From Pseudaeromonas paramecii (GTDB taxonomy: Bacteria > Pseudomonadota > Gammaproteobacteria > Enterobacterales > Aeromonadaceae), in contig NZ_BAABFC010000007.1 of assembly GCF_039540575.1 (NCBI RefSeq), positions 1 through 64,000 of the forward strand: a stretch of DNA of 64,000 bases, given 5' to 3'. The notes under the pieces were generated by a model. It was not told the origin of the DNA. It worked only from the letters and a program-made list of their open reading frames with translations, and searched no databases. The translations under genes and the position numbers were made by a program. Below, in pieces: positions 16,168 through 24,707 of this stretch. Every line of letters begins with the position of its first letter. Position 1 is the stretch's first letter.

Positions 16168-16833
16168 TCAAGGCTGCCTCAGCCAGTGGTGCAGACTTTG
16201 TACATCAGCAAAGCAGTGATCGGCCTGCCAGTCGCTCAGTGACTCGTCAGGATCCAGATAGCCCCAGCCGGCGATGGCGGTCTGCATGCCGGCGGCGCGA
16301 CCCGCTTCGATGTCCCGCACATGATCCCCCACATAGAGGCTCTGCTTGGGATCCACCGCCAACTGGCGGCAGGCAAAGAGCAGGGGATCGGGGTGGGGCT
16401 TGCGCACCGGCAGGGTATCGGCGCTGACGATGACGCCGCAGCCGGGCAGCTCAGTCACCTGGGCCATCAGGGGCTCGGTGAGAAAGGCCGGCTTGTTGGT
16501 GACTATGCCCCAGGGGATGGCGTGCCGGTTGAGCCAGGCGATGAATTCCACCATGCCCGGATAGGGGCGGGTGCCCTCATAGAGGTGGGCGGCATAGTGA
16601 TCCAGCAGCGCCTGACGCAGGCTGGGGGTGTCCAGTTGGGCTAGCTGCTCCTCGCCAAAGCCGGCCTTGAGCAGCCCCAGGGCGCCGTCGGAGGCGATGC
16701 GCCGAATATGGGCCTCGGCCAGCGGCGCCTGCCCCTGGGTGTGCAGCACATGGTTGACGGCGGCGCCCAGATCCGGCGCCGTGTCCAGCAAGGTGCCATC
16801 CAGATCGAACAGCACGGCGGCAAAATGGCTCAT
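16168..16833 (-). CDS. HAD phosphatase, phosphoglycolate phosphatase / MupP-type
   Basis: A 221-residue haloacid-dehalogenase hydrolase. Motif I DLDGTLLDTAPDLG has the nucleophile Asp10; motif II VTNKP, the motif III lysine in RKPHPDP and motif IV YVGDHVRDIEAGRAAGM follow. Its start overlaps the ubiG stop (ATGA), so the two are co-translated. In pseudomonads the HAD gene beside ubiG is mupP, an N-acetylmuramate-6-phosphate phosphatase of peptidoglycan recycling. In enterobacteria the close relative Gph removes phosphoglycolate. Context and the WGIVTNKP segment favour MupP, but Gph activity cannot be excluded. Confidence 0.85.
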   Translation of the reverse strand: MSHFAAVLFDLDGTLLDTAPDLGAAVNHVLHTQGQAPLAEAHIRRIASDGALGLLKAGFGEEQLAQLDTPSLRQALLDHYAAHLYEGTRPYPGMVEFIAWLNRHAIPWGIVTNKPAFLTEPLMAQVTELPGCGVIVSADTLPVRKPHPDPLLFACRQLAVDPKQSLYVGDHVRDIEAGRAAGMQTAIAGWGYLDPDESLSDWQADHCFADVQSLHHWLRQP

Positions 16834-17528
16834 AGGGGTCGCTCACAATAAAGCTGATAGTTGACGTCCACATCCGGGCTTAAGCGGAACCGCCCGGTCA
16901 GCGGGTTGTAGACCACACCGCTCATCTGGCGCAGCAGCAGGCCGGCAGACTCGCAATAGCGGGAGAGTTCGGCGGGCTGGATGAACTTGGCATGATCGTG
17001 GGTGCCCTTGGGGACCATCTTCAGCAGCTGCTCGGCGGCCACTATCATCAGCAGTTTCGCCTTCAAGGTGCGGTTGATGGTGGAGAAGAACAGCTTGCCG
17101 CCGGGTTTGACCAGGCTGGCGCAGGCCCGCACCACCGAGGCCGGATCCGGCACATGCTCCAGCATCTCCATGCAGGTCACCACGTCGAACTGACCCGGCC
17201 GCTGGGCCGCCAGCTCCTCCACCGTGCCTTGCTGGTAACTGAGCTCCACCCCGGTTTCCAGGGCGTGCAGGCGCGCCACCTGCAGGGGCTCGCGGCCCAT
17301 GTCCAGTCCCAGCACCTGGGCACCCCGCAGGGCCATGGACTCGGCCAGTATGCCGCCGCCGCAGCCCACATCCAGAACCTGCTTGCCGAACAGGCCGTCG
17401 CAATGGTCGCTGATCCAGTCCAGCCGCAGCGGGTTCAACTGGTGCAGGGGCTTGAACTCCCCTTCCGGATCCCACCAGCGGTCGGCGAGGGCTTCAAACT
17501 TGGCAATTTCCTGGTGATCCACATTCAT
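16830..17528 (-). CDS. ubiG: ubiquinone biosynthesis O-methyltransferase UbiG
   Basis: A 232-residue SAM-dependent methyltransferase that performs both O-methylations of ubiquinone synthesis. Motif I is VLDVGCGGGILAESMA; FDVVTCMEMLEHVPDP and the family signature DRWWDPEGEFKPLHQLNPLRL at residues 16-36 are diagnostic. Length equals that of other UbiG proteins. It is divergent from gyrA, as in Pseudomonas and many enterobacteria, and overlaps the downstream phosphatase by 4 bases. Confidence 0.96.
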   Translation of the reverse strand: MNVDHQEIAKFEALADRWWDPEGEFKPLHQLNPLRLDWISDHCDGLFGKQVLDVGCGGGILAESMALRGAQVLGLDMGREPLQVARLHALETGVELSYQQGTVEELAAQRPGQFDVVTCMEMLEHVPDPASVVRACASLVKPGGKLFFSTINRTLKAKLLMIVAAEQLLKMVPKGTHDHAKFIQPAELSRYCESAGLLLRQMSGVVYNPLTGRFRLSPDVDVNYQLYCERPL

Positions 17529-17698
17529 GGGGCTGTCTCTTGTTGGCGGTTACGGCGTGTGCCAGGGAAACGCCATTATAGCCAAGCGGTTAAGCTGTGA
17601 CAGCCACCCAGGTTGGATGCTGGGGAAACGGCGTGAGCTGTGGTAGAATGCCCGGCTATTGCGTTCAAGACATTTGAAGTTAGGGACACAGGATTTAT

Positions 17699-20266
17699 AT
17701 GAGTGATCTAGCCAGAGAGATCACGCCGGTCAACATCGAAGAGGAGCTCAAGAGCTCCTACCTGGATTACGCCATGAGCGTGATCGTGGGTCGGGCGTTG
17801 CCGGATGTGAGAGACGGGTTGAAGCCGGTACACAGACGCGTGCTGTTCGCCATGAACGAGCTGGGTAACGACTGGAACAAGCCTTACAAGAAATCCGCCC
17901 GTGTGGTGGGGGACGTGATCGGTAAGTACCACCCCCACGGTGACAGTGCCGTCTATGACACCATAGTGCGGATGGCCCAGAATTTCTCCATGCGCTACAT
18001 GCTGGTGGATGGTCAGGGCAACTTCGGTTCCGTGGATGGCGACTCCGCGGCAGCCATGCGTTATACCGAAATTCGCATGGCCAAGATTGCCCACGAGTTG
18101 CTGGCGGATCTGGATAAAGAAACCGTCAACTGGGTGCCCAACTACGATGGCACCGAGCAGATCCCCGCCGTGCTGCCCACCAAGGTGCCCAACCTGCTGG
18201 TGAATGGCTCCTCCGGGATCGCCGTGGGTATGGCCACCAACATTCCGCCCCACAACCTCACCGAGGTGGTGGACGGCACCCTGGCCCTCATCGACAACGG
18301 TGAGCTGACCATCGACGAGCTGATGCAGCTGGTGCCGGGTCCCGACTTCCCGACGGGCGGCATCATCAATGGCCGCTCCGGCATCATAGATGCCTACCGC
18401 ACCGGCCGTGGCAAGATCTATGTGCGGGCCCAGACCCACATCGAGACCGACGACAAGAACGGCAAAGAGAGCATTATCGTCACCGAGCTGCCCTACACGG
18501 TGAACAAGGCGCGCCTCATCGAGAAGATTGCCGAGCTGGTCAAGGACAAGAAGATCGACGGCATCACAGCCCTGCGCGACGAGTCCGACAAGGACGGTAT
18601 GCGGGTGGTGATCGAGCTGCGTCGCAATGAAGTCTCCGAGGTGGTGCTCAACAACCTCTACGCCCACACCCAGATGCAGAACGTGTTCGGCATCAACATG
18701 GTGGCGCTGGTCAATGGTCAGCCCAAGACCCTGAACCTCAAGGAGATCCTCGAGGCCTTCATCGATCACCGCCGTGAAGTGGTGACCCGTCGCACCGTGT
18801 TCGAGCTGCGCAAGGCCCGGGATCGCGCCCACATCTTGGAAGGTCTGGCCATCGCCCTGGCCAACATAGATCCGGTCATCGAGCTGATCCGCCACTCCGC
18901 CAGCCCGGCGGAAGCCAAGGCCGGTTTGATTGCCCGCGCCTGGGAGCTGGGCAACGTGGCCAGCATGCTGGAGCGGGCCGGCGATGACGCCGCGCGCCCC
19001 GAGTGGCTGGAGCCGCAGTTCGGCATCCGTGATGGCCACTATTACCTGACTGAGCAGCAGGCCCAGGCCATCCTGGATCTGCGCCTACACAAGCTGACCG
19101 GCCTGGAACATGAAAAGATCCTGGATGAGTACCAGGAACTGCTGACCCTGATCGCCGAGCTGCTGCATATCCTCAACAGCCCGGTGCGCCTGATGGAGGT
19201 GATCCGCGAGGAGCTGGAGGCGGTCAAGGCCCAGTTTGGCGATGCCCGCCGCACCCAAATCCAGGCGGCCAGCGTCGAGATCAACATGGAAGACCTCATC
19301 ACCCCCACCGACGTGGTGGTGACCCTGTCCCATGAAGGCTACGTCAAGTACCAACCGCTGTCCGATTACGAGGCCCAGCGTCGCGGTGGTCGCGGCAAGT
19401 CGGCAACCCGGATGAAGGATGAAGACTTCATCGAGCGCATGCTGGTGGCCAACACCCACGATACCATTTTGTGCTTCTCCAGCCGCGGCAAGGTGTACTG
19501 GCTCAAGGTGTATAACCTGCCGGAGGCCAGCCGTACCGCCCGGGGTCGTCCCATCGTCAACCTGTTGCCGCTGGACGAGGATGAGCGCATCACCAACATA
19601 CTGCCGGTGAAGTCCTACGACGACGACAAGTACGTCTTCTTCGCCACCGGCGACGGCACCGTGAAGAAGACCGCCCTGTCGGCCTTCGCCCGTCCCCTGA
19701 GCTCCGGCATCCGGGCCATCAACCTCAACGACGGCGACGCCCTCATCGGCGTGGCCATCACCAATGGCGGTGACGAGATCATGCTGTTCTCCGACGCCGG
19801 CAAGGTGGTGCGTTTCCATGAAGAGGACGTCCGCGCCATGGGCCGTACCGCTACCGGGGTGCGCGGCATGAAGCTGGGTGACGACGACAAGGTGGTGTCC
19901 CTGATAGTGCCGCAAGGCGAGGGGGCCATCCTCACCGCCACCGCCAACGGCTATGGCAAGCGCACCGCCCAGGCGGAGTACCCGACCAAGAGCCGCGCCA
20001 CCCTGGGGGTTATCTCCATCCAGGTGAGCGAGCGCAACGGCAAGGTGGTGGGCGCCATCCAGGTGGACGAGCAGGACGAGATCATGCTCATCACCAACGG
20101 TGGCACCCTGGTGCGGACCCGCGTCAGCGAGGTGAGCATCATTGGCCGCAACACCGCCGGGGTGCGCCTCATCCGTACCATGGAAGGGGAAGAGGTGGTC
20201 AGCCTGGAGCGGATTGCCGAGCCGGCGGAGGATGACGACGCCGACCTGGGCAACGACGCCGAATAA
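17699..20266 (+). CDS. gyrA: DNA gyrase subunit A
   Basis: An 855-residue topoisomerase subunit that breaks and rejoins DNA. The catalytic tyrosine is Tyr122 (AAMRYTEIRM). The quinolone-resistance region reads GDSAVYDT, so Ser83 and Asp87 are the susceptible-type residues. The GyrA box QRRGGRGK marks the C-terminal DNA-wrapping propeller, and a short acidic tail (EDDDADLGNDAE) closes the protein. It is about 20 residues shorter than E. coli GyrA. A perfect 28-base palindrome terminator follows it. serC, hisC and aroA continue on the same strand, each behind its own ribosome site. Confidence 0.98.
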   Translation: MSDLAREITPVNIEEELKSSYLDYAMSVIVGRALPDVRDGLKPVHRRVLFAMNELGNDWNKPYKKSARVVGDVIGKYHPHGDSAVYDTIVRMAQNFSMRYMLVDGQGNFGSVDGDSAAAMRYTEIRMAKIAHELLADLDKETVNWVPNYDGTEQIPAVLPTKVPNLLVNGSSGIAVGMATNIPPHNLTEVVDGTLALIDNGELTIDELMQLVPGPDFPTGGIINGRSGIIDAYRTGRGKIYVRAQTHIETDDKNGKESIIVTELPYTVNKARLIEKIAELVKDKKIDGITALRDESDKDGMRVVIELRRNEVSEVVLNNLYAHTQMQNVFGINMVALVNGQPKTLNLKEILEAFIDHRREVVTRRTVFELRKARDRAHILEGLAIALANIDPVIELIRHSASPAEAKAGLIARAWELGNVASMLERAGDDAARPEWLEPQFGIRDGHYYLTEQQAQAILDLRLHKLTGLEHEKILDEYQELLTLIAELLHILNSPVRLMEVIREELEAVKAQFGDARRTQIQAASVEINMEDLITPTDVVVTLSHEGYVKYQPLSDYEAQRRGGRGKSATRMKDEDFIERMLVANTHDTILCFSSRGKVYWLKVYNLPEASRTARGRPIVNLLPLDEDERITNILPVKSYDDDKYVFFATGDGTVKKTALSAFARPLSSGIRAINLNDGDALIGVAITNGGDEIMLFSDAGKVVRFHEEDVRAMGRTATGVRGMKLGDDDKVVSLIVPQGEGAILTATANGYGKRTAQAEYPTKSRATLGVISIQVSERNGKVVGAIQVDEQDEIMLITNGGTLVRTRVSEVSIIGRNTAGVRLIRTMEGEEVVSLERIAEPAEDDDADLGNDAE

Positions 20267-20280
20267 ACGGATGTCCGTTA

Positions 20281-20311
20281 AAAGGGCGACCCAATTGGGT
20301 CGCCCTTTGTC
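20281..20311 (+). terminator. gyrA terminator
   Basis: A perfect palindrome with arms AAAGGGCGACCCAA and its complement (20281-20308), followed by GTC. It is long and GC-rich. Confidence 0.85.
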
Positions 20312-20405
20312 TAGCGGGATCCGGACAAAGAAAATGCTTTGCGCCGCGTCACAGTTAGGTGTAAAAGCAGTGATCCTCACGGAACGCCAACGGAAAAGGA
20401 TGATG

Positions 20406-21494
20406 ATGGATAAGAGCGTTTACAACTTTTGTGCAGGTCCGGCCATGCTGCCGGTGGACGTCATGGCTCAGGCCCAACGGGAATTCGTCAATTTTGCCGG
20501 CCTGGGTGTCTCGGTGATGGAGCTGTCCCACCGGGGCAAGGAGTACATGGCGGTGGCCGCCGAGGCGGAAAAGGATCTGCGTGAGCTGATGCAGGTGCCC
20601 GACAACTACAAGGTGCTGTTCATGCACGGTGGTGGTCGCGGCCAGTTTGCCGCCGTGCCCATGAACCTGCTGGGCGGCGCCAATCTGAAGGCCGATTACC
20701 TGCTGTCCGGCAACTGGTCCCAGGCTGCCCTGGCCGAGGCCAAGAAGTACGGCGACATCCAGGCGGTGGAAGGGGTGATCAAGGGTGACGACGGCAGCTT
20801 CAGTCTGGTGGCGGCGCCTCAGTTCCGCGCCGATGCCGCCTACGTGCACTATTGCCCCAACGAAACCATCGAAGGGGTGGAGATGTTCGACCTGCCCCAG
20901 ACCGGCGGTGTGCCCCTGGTGGCCGACATGTCCTCCACCATCCTCTCCCGCCCCGTGGATGTGAGCCAGTTCGGCATCATCTATGCCGGCGCCCAGAAGA
21001 ACATAGGCCCGTCTGGCCTGTCCGTGGTGCTGGTGCGGGATGACCTGCTGGGCAAGGCCCGTCCGGATACCCCCGGCATCTTCGATTATCAGGTCACCGC
21101 CGACAACGACTCCATGTTCAACACCCCGCCCACCTACTCCTGGTACCTGGCCGGTCTGGTGTTCAAGTGGATCAAGGCTCAGGGTGGTCTGCAGGCCATG
21201 GAAGCCCGCAACCTCGAGAAGGCGTCTTTCCTGTACGACTACATCGATGCCAGCGACTTCTACAGCAATAAGGTGGCCAAGAACTGCCGCTCCCGCATGA
21301 ACGTGCCGTTCCAGCTGAAGGATGCGGCCCTGGATGCCGCCTTCCTGGCGGAGTCCAAGGAGGCCGGTCTGCTGGCCCTCAAGGGGCACCGTATCGTGGG
21401 CGGCATGCGTGCCAGCCTGTACAACGCCATGCCGCTGGAAGGCGTCAAGGCACTGGTGGCCTTCATGGAGCGTTTTGCCAAGCAGCACGCCTAG
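20406..21494 (+). CDS. serC: phosphoserine aminotransferase
   Basis: A 362-residue PLP enzyme converting 3-phosphohydroxypyruvate to phosphoserine; it also acts in the pyridoxine pathway. It is the exact length of E. coli SerC, with NFCAGPAMLP at the start, FMHGGGRGQFAAVP, HYCPNETIEG, the Schiff-base lysine in YAGAQKNIGPSG and GGMRASLYNAMPLEGV at the end. Three ATG codons are tandem here (20400, 20403, 20406). The third is chosen because it leaves 5 bases after AAGGA. The gyrA-serC-hisC-aroA order recalls the pseudomonad cluster, which also contains pheA, absent here. Confidence 0.97.
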   Translation: MDKSVYNFCAGPAMLPVDVMAQAQREFVNFAGLGVSVMELSHRGKEYMAVAAEAEKDLRELMQVPDNYKVLFMHGGGRGQFAAVPMNLLGGANLKADYLLSGNWSQAALAEAKKYGDIQAVEGVIKGDDGSFSLVAAPQFRADAAYVHYCPNETIEGVEMFDLPQTGGVPLVADMSSTILSRPVDVSQFGIIYAGAQKNIGPSGLSVVLVRDDLLGKARPDTPGIFDYQVTADNDSMFNTPPTYSWYLAGLVFKWIKAQGGLQAMEARNLEKASFLYDYIDASDFYSNKVAKNCRSRMNVPFQLKDAALDAAFLAESKEAGLLALKGHRIVGGMRASLYNAMPLEGVKALVAFMERFAKQHA

Positions 21495-21512
21495 GCGGCC
21501 CCGGATTACACC

Positions 21513-21535
21513 TAAGGGCCCTACGGGGCCCTTTC
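21513..21535 (+). terminator. hairpin between serC and hisC
   Basis: AAGGGCCC pairs with GGGCCCTT around TACG, but the tail (TCATCATC) is poor in T. It could be a weak terminator or attenuator allowing partial read-through into hisC. Confidence 0.5.
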
Positions 21536-21575
21536 ATCATCACATCAATCTCTATTGCCGTATCAAGAGGACACT

Positions 21576-22670
21576 ATGGATTATCTGGCGCAGGCCAATG
21601 CCGGGGTGGCGGGGTTGCATCCCTACCAGGCCGGTAAGCCCATCGAGGAGCTGGAGCGGGAGCTGGGGATCAGCAACTGCGTCAAGCTGGCTTCCAACGA
21701 AAACCCCCTGGGGCTGAGCCCCAAGGCCCAGGCGGCCATCAGCGCGGCCCTCAAGGATCTCACCCGCTATCCCGACGCCAACGGCTACTACCTCAAGCAC
21801 AAGCTGGGGGACTGCTTCGATTTGGATCCGGCCGGCATCACCCTGGGCAATGGCTCCAACGAGGTGATCGATCTGCTGTTCCACACCTTTGTGGGGCAGG
21901 GGGATGAGGTGATCTACGCCCAGTACTCCTTCATCGTCTATGCCCTGGCCACCCAGGCCCATGGCGCCAAGGCGGTGGTGGTGCCGGCTCGCGACTGGGG
22001 TCATGATCTGGATGCCATGCTGGCGGCCATCACCGATAAGACCAAGCTCATCTGCATCGCCAACCCCAACAACCCCACCGGAACCGTGTTGCCGCCGGCC
22101 GAGCTGGAAGCCTTTCTTGCCAAGGTGCCGTCCGAGATCCTGGTGGTGCTGGACGAGGCCTATAACGAATACATGGATCCGGCCCTGCGGGCACCCAGTG
22201 CCGACTGGGTCAAGCGCTTCCCCAATCTGGTGGTCACCCGTACCTTCTCCAAGGCCTACGGTCTGGCCGGCCTGCGCCTGGGCTACGCCCTCTCCACCCC
22301 AGAGTTGGCGTCTGTGCTGAACCGGGTGCGCGAGCCCTTCAACTGCAACAGCCTGGCCCTGGTGGCCGCCCAGGCCACCCTGGACGATGCCGACTACCTG
22401 GCGGAGGCGGTGCGCCTCAATCGCAGTGAGATGGGTCGCTACGAGGCCTATTTCAGCGCCCGTGGTCTGGGCTATATCCCCTCCAGTGGCAACTTCATCA
22501 CAGTGGATCTGGCGCGTCCCGCCGGCCCCGTGTACGAAGCCCTGCTGCGCGAGGGGGTGATAGTGCGGCCCATCGCCGGTTACGGCATGCCCAATCACCT
22601 GCGGGTGAGCATAGGTACCATGGCGGAGAACGATCGCTTCTTTGCCGCCCTGGACAAGGTGCTGGGCTAA
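21576..22670 (+). CDS. hisC: histidinol-phosphate / aromatic aminotransferase HisC
   Basis: A 364-residue PLP aminotransferase. Features are KLASNENPLGLSP near the start, YPDANGYYLK, GNGSNEVIDLL, NPNNPTGT, DEAYNEY and the Schiff-base segment TRTFSKAYGLAGLRLGY. The sequence fits the HisC2 branch, which sits with serC and aroA rather than in the his operon. In pseudomonads that branch also transaminates aromatic precursors. A dual role in histidine and phenylalanine/tyrosine synthesis is inferred from the neighbours. AGAGGA precedes the ATG at 21576. Confidence 0.93.
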   Translation: MDYLAQANAGVAGLHPYQAGKPIEELERELGISNCVKLASNENPLGLSPKAQAAISAALKDLTRYPDANGYYLKHKLGDCFDLDPAGITLGNGSNEVIDLLFHTFVGQGDEVIYAQYSFIVYALATQAHGAKAVVVPARDWGHDLDAMLAAITDKTKLICIANPNNPTGTVLPPAELEAFLAKVPSEILVVLDEAYNEYMDPALRAPSADWVKRFPNLVVTRTFSKAYGLAGLRLGYALSTPELASVLNRVREPFNCNSLALVAAQATLDDADYLAEAVRLNRSEMGRYEAYFSARGLGYIPSSGNFITVDLARPAGPVYEALLREGVIVRPIAGYGMPNHLRVSIGTMAENDRFFAALDKVLG

Positions 22671-22787
22671 CGGTGCTCACAGAGGGGCAGGACGCCCCTC
22701 TTGGCCCCACTCGCCTTGCCCTGGCCGGCACCGCCTGCTAAGTTGCTTACCTTCCCATAGTCGTTGAGATGTTAGAACAGGATGTCT

Positions 22788-24065
22788 ATGAATAGCCTGA
22801 CACTGGACCCCATTGCCCGGGTCGAAGGCACCGTCAATCTGCCTGGCTCCAAGAGCGTATCCAACCGTGCCCTGTTGCTGGCCGCCCTGGCCCACGGCAC
22901 CACCCGTCTGACCAACCTGCTGGACAGTGACGATATCCGTCACATGTTGAATGCCCTGCAGAGCCTGGGCGTGCGTTACGAGTTGTCCGCCGACAAGACC
23001 CAGTGCGTGGTGCAGGGGCTGGGACGGCCCTTTGCCGCCAAGGAACCGCTGCAGCTGTTTCTGGGCAATGCCGGCACCGCCATGCGCCCCCTGTGTGCGG
23101 CTCTGTGCCTGGGCTCCGGGGAGTTTACCCTCACCGGCGAGCCGCGTATGGAAGAGCGCCCCATAGGGCACCTGGTGGATGCCCTGCGGGAAGCCGGGGC
23201 CCAGATCCAGTATCTGAAGAACGAAGGCTATCCGCCGCTGACCATAGACGCCAAGGGGCTGTGGGGTGGCGAGGTACACATCAATGGCTCGGTTTCCAGC
23301 CAGTTCCTCACCGCCTTCCTGATGGCGGCACCCCTGGCCGCTGGCGATACCCGGATCAAGATCCAGGGCGAGCTGGTGTCCAAGCCCTACATCGACATCA
23401 CGCTGCACATCATGCAGCAGTTTGGCGTGCTGATTGAGCACGACAACTACCAGACCTTTTACATCAAGGGTAACCAGTCCTATCAGTCACCCGGTGACTT
23501 CCTGGTGGAAGGGGATGCCTCTTCGGCCTCCTACTTCCTGGCCGCCGGCGCCATCAAGGGCAAGGTCAAGGTCACCGGCATTGGTCGGCACAGCATCCAG
23601 GGGGACATCCGCTTTGCCGATGTGCTGGAGAAGATGGGGGCCAAGATCACCTGGGGGGATGACTATATCCTGGCGGAGCAGGGTGAGCTCAAGGGGGTGG
23701 ATCTGGATCTCAACCGCATTCCCGATGCGGCCATGACCATCGCCACCACGGCGCTGTTCGCCCAAGGCAAGACGGCCATCCGCAACATCTATAACTGGCG
23801 GGTGAAGGAGACCGACCGGCTCACCGCCATGGCCACCGAGCTGCGCAAGCTGGGGGTCGAGGTAGTGGAAGGCGAGGACTTCATCGAGGTGACGCCGGCC
23901 GCTCAACTCAAGCACGCTGCCATCGATACCTACAACGACCACCGCATCGCCATGTGTTTCTCGCTGGTGGCCTTGAGCGACACGCCGGTGACCATCAATG
24001 ATCCGGGCTGTACCTCCAAGACCTTCCCGGATTACTTCGATAAGCTGGCCAGCATCAGTCATTGA
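22788..24065 (+). CDS. aroA: 3-phosphoshikimate 1-carboxyvinyltransferase (EPSP synthase)
   Basis: A 425-residue sixth enzyme of the shikimate pathway. It starts MNSLTLDPIARVEGTVNLPGSK; the PEP/shikimate-binding LPGSKSVSNRALLLAALA, LGNAGTAMRPL, DYNDHR-type YNDHRIAMCF and DPGCTSKTFPDYF motifs are intact. The Gly-Asn-Ala-Gly-Thr-Ala-Met-Arg segment is the glyphosate-sensitive class I form. I prefer ATG 22788, as the ribosome site AGGA would lie too close to the ATG at 22782 and the former aligns with E. coli AroA. Confidence 0.97.
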   Translation: MNSLTLDPIARVEGTVNLPGSKSVSNRALLLAALAHGTTRLTNLLDSDDIRHMLNALQSLGVRYELSADKTQCVVQGLGRPFAAKEPLQLFLGNAGTAMRPLCAALCLGSGEFTLTGEPRMEERPIGHLVDALREAGAQIQYLKNEGYPPLTIDAKGLWGGEVHINGSVSSQFLTAFLMAAPLAAGDTRIKIQGELVSKPYIDITLHIMQQFGVLIEHDNYQTFYIKGNQSYQSPGDFLVEGDASSASYFLAAGAIKGKVKVTGIGRHSIQGDIRFADVLEKMGAKITWGDDYILAEQGELKGVDLDLNRIPDAAMTIATTALFAQGKTAIRNIYNWRVKETDRLTAMATELRKLGVEVVEGEDFIEVTPAAQLKHAAIDTYNDHRIAMCFSLVALSDTPVTINDPGCTSKTFPDYFDKLASISH

Positions 24066-24081
24066 GGCTGTTGCTTACCCC

Positions 24082-24110
24082 GACAAGGCCGGCTTAATGC
24101 CGGCCTTGTC
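24082..24110 (+). terminator. aroA terminator
   Basis: GACAAGGCCGGC pairs with GCCGGCCTTGTC around TTAAT. The tail ATTGG is short, so some read-through is possible. Confidence 0.7.
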
Positions 24111-24158
24111 ATTGGTGCTGGCTGGTCAGAGGCGCATAGCGCGGCCGAATGGGCTACA

Positions 24159-24707
24159 ATGGCCCCTTTACAGTCTTGTCAGGGTGGCCAGGTGTTTATC
24201 TTTCACTGTACAGGGACAAACGGGGGCGAGGCCCAGATCCGCATCCAGGCGCTGGATTGGACCCAGCAGGGTGAGGTGCAGTTTGCCTGCAACGACGATG
24301 GCCTGGCCTGCTTGCTGCTACAGGGCTGCCGTAGTGACATCGGGGGCTATTTCAACCTGCTGGCAGGCTGCAAACCCGTCTATGTGGAGCAGTGGCTGCA
24401 CTATCTGGAAGAGGCGGGAAAACTCAAACAGGTGAGCTGCCAGGTATTGCAGGCAGGGGAACCGGAGTATGCCCGGCGGGCACTGCCGGAGGACGGCGAG
24501 CTGCAGGGGTTACTGGAGCTGGTCTATCAGGTGGGGGGCTTCAACCGCCTGCAGATCGCCCGTTACCTCAAGCTGCGCCAGAAACCCTCAGCCCTGGCGA
24601 CCCGTTACAGCAAGCCGGAGCTGGAACGCTACCGGCTGCTCAATGAGGTCATCTGCCGCTTGATGCGCCTAAAACGTCCAGATGGGGCGCCGTCACCGGA
24701 TCGGTGA
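24159..24707 (+). CDS. hypothetical protein
   Basis: At most 182 residues, and not a family I recognise. No signal peptide or membrane segment is visible. The N-terminal half has several cysteines and short beta-like strands (VFIFHCTGTN, GEVQFACNDDGLACLLLQGC); the C-terminal half is helical and basic. The start is uncertain: ATG 24159 has no ribosome site and sits in a -10-like TACAAT, whereas GTG 24192 follows AGGGTGG. The last 59 bases overlap the convergent CsrD-like gene, which is long for a tail-to-tail overlap. Confidence 0.6.
   Translation: MAPLQSCQGGQVFIFHCTGTNGGEAQIRIQALDWTQQGEVQFACNDDGLACLLLQGCRSDIGGYFNLLAGCKPVYVEQWLHYLEEAGKLKQVSCQVLQAGEPEYARRALPEDGELQGLLELVYQVGGFNRLQIARYLKLRQKPSALATRYSKPELERYRLLNEVICRLMRLKRPDGAPSPDR

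Noticed and set aside
17621..17649. gyrA promoter
   Set aside because: TAGAAT at 17644 could be a -10, but the -35 at the right distance (TGGGGA) is poor, so no promoter is assigned.
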